Positions 4,524 through 6,483 of a DNA stretch of 6,483 nt are shown piece after piece. Both the position numbers and the translations under genes were made by a program. Position 1 is the stretch's first letter. Each line of letters begins with the position of its first letter. The stretch is from contig JAHJJO010000135.1 in assembly GCA_018822835.1 (NCBI GenBank), positions 1 through 6,483 on the forward strand, in the 5' to 3' direction. The stretch is from Patescibacteria group bacterium (lineage in GTDB: Bacteria > Patescibacteriota > Patescibacteriia > Patescibacteriales > JAHJJO01). The notes beneath the pieces are model-generated. The model did no database searches. It was not told where the DNA came from and saw only the letters and a list, made by a program, of their open reading frames with translations.

Positions 4524-6483
4524 TCACCACGCAAATTTTGTTCCCGTTTTAATATACCACTCCGCAATATTTATAAAACGATCATGCGGTTCAAAAATAT
4601 TTTTAATATTAAAATCTTTAATTTTCTTATTTTGAACATAAGTATAAACAGGAGAGTACAAAAAAATCACAGGCGTTTCTTGAGTTAAAATTTCTTGAAA
4701 TTTTTTATATTTTTTAATTCTTTCTTCAATATTATTTGTTAAACGGGCATCTTCTAATAATTGATCAACCTCATTGTTACTATAATTTGCTAAATTAAAT
4801 CCACTTTCTCCTATTTGAGAAGAATGCCAAAAAACATAAATATCAGGATCTCGCCCAAGCCGTTGTCCATAAAAAAAAGCTTCAAAATTTCTTGGCTGAA
4901 TAATTTTAGATTGAATTTCACTAACTGAAACTATATTTATATTTGTTTTTACGCCTATCTTTTCCCAAAATTCTTTTACAAAATTAACTATTTTAATATT
5001 ATCATTAGTCTCAACTGTTGTTAACGTAACTACTAACGAATCTTTTTGCTCATTTTTTTTAACCCTCCAATCCCCTGCTCCTAAAAATAATTTATTTTTT
5101 TCTTCTTCAGTTAATTGATTATTTTCATCATCACTGTTTTCCTGAACAGTATCCTTTTTTTCATTAATTTTTTTAATTTCTTCATCAGTAATTTTTAATA
5201 AAACCCATTCAGTTTCATCAAGCAATTTAGATGCTTGTTCTAAATTAAATTGATATTTATTAATATTATCATTATACCATATACTGTCTGGCAAAATAGG
5301 TCCATCTATTATTCGGGCTTGCCCATTAAAAGTGTCGGCAATAATTTTATGTTTATTAACAGCAAAAGCTAATGCCTGGCGAACTTTTTGATTTTTTAAA
5401 ACAGGTTGTTTCTCTTGATTAAAAAAAATTGCGTTAATTTGAGATAAATATAAATTATGTAATTCTAAAAAATTAGATGAAACTAAATCGTCTTTTCTGC
5501 TATACGGCAAATATCCAATTCCATCAATGTCGTTATTATTTAAAGCATTAATTAGCTCTTCAATATCAACAAAAAAATTAAAAGAAAGATTCTGAATATA
5601 AGGTTTTTTTCCATAATAATTATCATTAAATTCAAGAATATACTTTTTAATAACGCCCATTTTATCTTTAGCAAATGATTTTAATTTATATGGACCGGAC
5701 CCAACAGGTTTTAAATTTAATTCAGCAAAACCTGCTGATTCAATAGGTATTTGAGACCATAAATCCTGAGGTAAAATTCCAAAAGTTAAAAGTTCTAAAA
5801 AAGCGGCATATGGCTCGCTTAAAATAAATTTTATTGTTTTATTATCAATTTTTTCTATATCAACGCCAATAAAACTGATGCGCAAAGGAGATTGATATTG
5901 AATGTTTTTAATAGCATTAAAAGTAAATATTATATCATCAACTGTCACATTCTCTTCATTGTGCCACTTGGCGTCTTCTCTAATTATGAATGTATAAATT
6001 TTATTATCCTCGCTTATATTATAATTAACGGCTAAATCATTAACTAATTTTTGATTTTTATCTAATTTTAAAATGCTTGAAAAAATTAATTGTCCAATAT
6101 CAGCATCCACATCGTTTATTTTAGAATATAAAGGATTAATATGTTTTGGCGAACCAATCAATCCCTCTATGTATTCACCTCCAATTATTGGCGCGATTTT
6201 TAAATGTGTTTTATAAAAATACGCTCCTATAAAAAATATGCTTAAAAATAGCATTAATAAACAAAAACGGATAATCCAAATTTCCCTTTTGTTCAAAACT
6301 TTTTTAATATGTTTAATTTGGCTTAATGTAGGAATTTTTGATTTTGATAAAGAGTTAATTAATTTTTTATCAAAATTTTCATGAGCATTAAATTTTTGAG
6401 ATTTCTTAACTTTTGTTTTTACAAAAAAATAAAAACCAGCTAATTCATTTTTAGCTTTATGAAAATAATATATAATTTTATTA
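4524..6483 (-). CDS. Membrane-anchored family-5 (peptide-type) ABC solute-binding protein (5' partial)
   Basis: The frame has no stop from 4524 to the right edge, giving 652 visible residues; the true start lies outside the window. Family members bind peptides or similar solutes and hand them to an ABC permease. A lysine-rich tail (visible residues 1-67, including IPTLSQIKHIKKVL) precedes one transmembrane helix (about 68-90) with no lipobox, so the protein appears anchored by the helix with the binding domain outside. Family motifs are GGEYIEG (101-107) and SPKHINPLYS (111-120), TVDDIIFTFNAIK (180-192), GSGPYKL (261-267), VRQALAFAVN (367-376) and GRDPDIYVFWHS (543-554). An acidic, low-complexity insert lies at about 428-477. 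The only plausible internal start is a TTG at 6296-6294; using it would cut off the conserved tail just before the helix, so I reject it. The C-terminus (EWYIKTGTKFAW, then TGA) looks complete. No permease or ATPase gene is in view, so the substrate is unknown. Confidence 0.93.
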   Translation of the reverse strand, partial: NKIIYYFHKAKNELAGFYFFVKTKVKKSQKFNAHENFDKKLINSLSKSKIPTLSQIKHIKKVLNKREIWIIRFCLLMLFLSIFFIGAYFYKTHLKIAPIIGGEYIEGLIGSPKHINPLYSKINDVDADIGQLIFSSILKLDKNQKLVNDLAVNYNISEDNKIYTFIIREDAKWHNEENVTVDDIIFTFNAIKNIQYQSPLRISFIGVDIEKIDNKTIKFILSEPYAAFLELLTFGILPQDLWSQIPIESAGFAELNLKPVGSGPYKLKSFAKDKMGVIKKYILEFNDNYYGKKPYIQNLSFNFFVDIEELINALNNNDIDGIGYLPYSRKDDLVSSNFLELHNLYLSQINAIFFNQEKQPVLKNQKVRQALAFAVNKHKIIADTFNGQARIIDGPILPDSIWYNDNINKYQFNLEQASKLLDETEWVLLKITDEEIKKINEKKDTVQENSDDENNQLTEEEKNKLFLGAGDWRVKKNEQKDSLVVTLTTVETNDNIKIVNFVKEFWEKIGVKTNINIVSVSEIQSKIIQPRNFEAFFYGQRLGRDPDIYVFWHSSQIGESGFNLANYSNNEVDQLLEDARLTNNIEERIKKYKKFQEILTQETPVIFLYSPVYTYVQNKKIKDFNIKNIFEPHDRFINIAEWYIKTGTKFAW

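Noticed and set aside
152..4526. Integron cassettes with attC sites (same-strand genes each followed by a variable palindrome, built of 7-bp boxes)
   Set aside because: attC sites have two pairs of 7-bp boxes with an RYYYAAC/GTTRRRY core, not long tandem arrays. The genes include housekeeping nusB, rnj and a tRNA, and no integrase is visible.
4524..4526. TGA recoded as glycine (Gracilibacteria/Absconditabacteria code)
   Set aside because: The long genes contain no in-frame internal TGA, and this TGA falls at the expected C-terminus of the solute-binding protein.

Overview
The window is an AT-rich stretch (roughly 30% GC by eye) of a small, streamlined bacterial genome. The best fit is Candidatus Patescibacteria (Candidate Phyla Radiation, Parcubacteria-like). 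Three things point there: a membrane-anchored family-5 solute-binding protein with a cytoplasmic N-terminal tail, a single-pass protein resembling those annotated as 'baseplate J/gp47-like' in that phylum, and a divergent ribonuclease J. The large genes contain no internal TGA and one ends on TGA, so the standard bacterial code applies, not the TGA-glycine code of Gracilibacteria/Absconditabacteria. This placement is inferred from protein recall; no search was run.

All genes lie on the minus strand. In order of transcription they are: a peptide-type solute-binding protein whose N-terminus runs off the right edge (4524-6483), tRNA-Leu(CAG) (4279-4362), ribonuclease J (2213-4015), a membrane-anchored baseplate-J-like protein (799-1962), nusB (290-709), and the first 37 codons of an unrecognised membrane or secreted protein running off the left edge (1-113). 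That last gene has a near-consensus extended -10 promoter placed so that its transcript would be leaderless. RNase J and NusB are RNA metabolism genes; the solute-binding and baseplate-J-like proteins are cell-surface genes.

The most striking content is between the genes. Each of the five genes with a visible 3' end is followed immediately, or overlapped, by a short-period repeat. Four of the five repeats share one plan: a distal arm of about four degenerate 7-8-mers, a loop, and an inverted arm of 7-8-mers touching the gene's 3' end, so that the transcript can fold into a long hairpin. The unit sequence differs: ATGCGTT (two dispersed copies, with a shared 50-bp core identical at 46 positions), GTTAATT and variants (27 units beside the tRNA), and AACTTTT. 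The fifth, after RNase J, is a short run of ATGTTTA-like units without a clear opposite arm. The nusB stop codon and last six codons lie inside the ATGCGTT array, and the stop of the baseplate-J-like gene sits at the junction of a 9-bp duplication. No classical intrinsic terminator (GC-rich stem followed by a T-run) was found, so these elements are the obvious candidates for 3'-end signals, mobile repeats, or both.

The 1963-2212 gap additionally holds two copies of a 13-bp palindrome. No gene-free stretch exceeds 300 bases.
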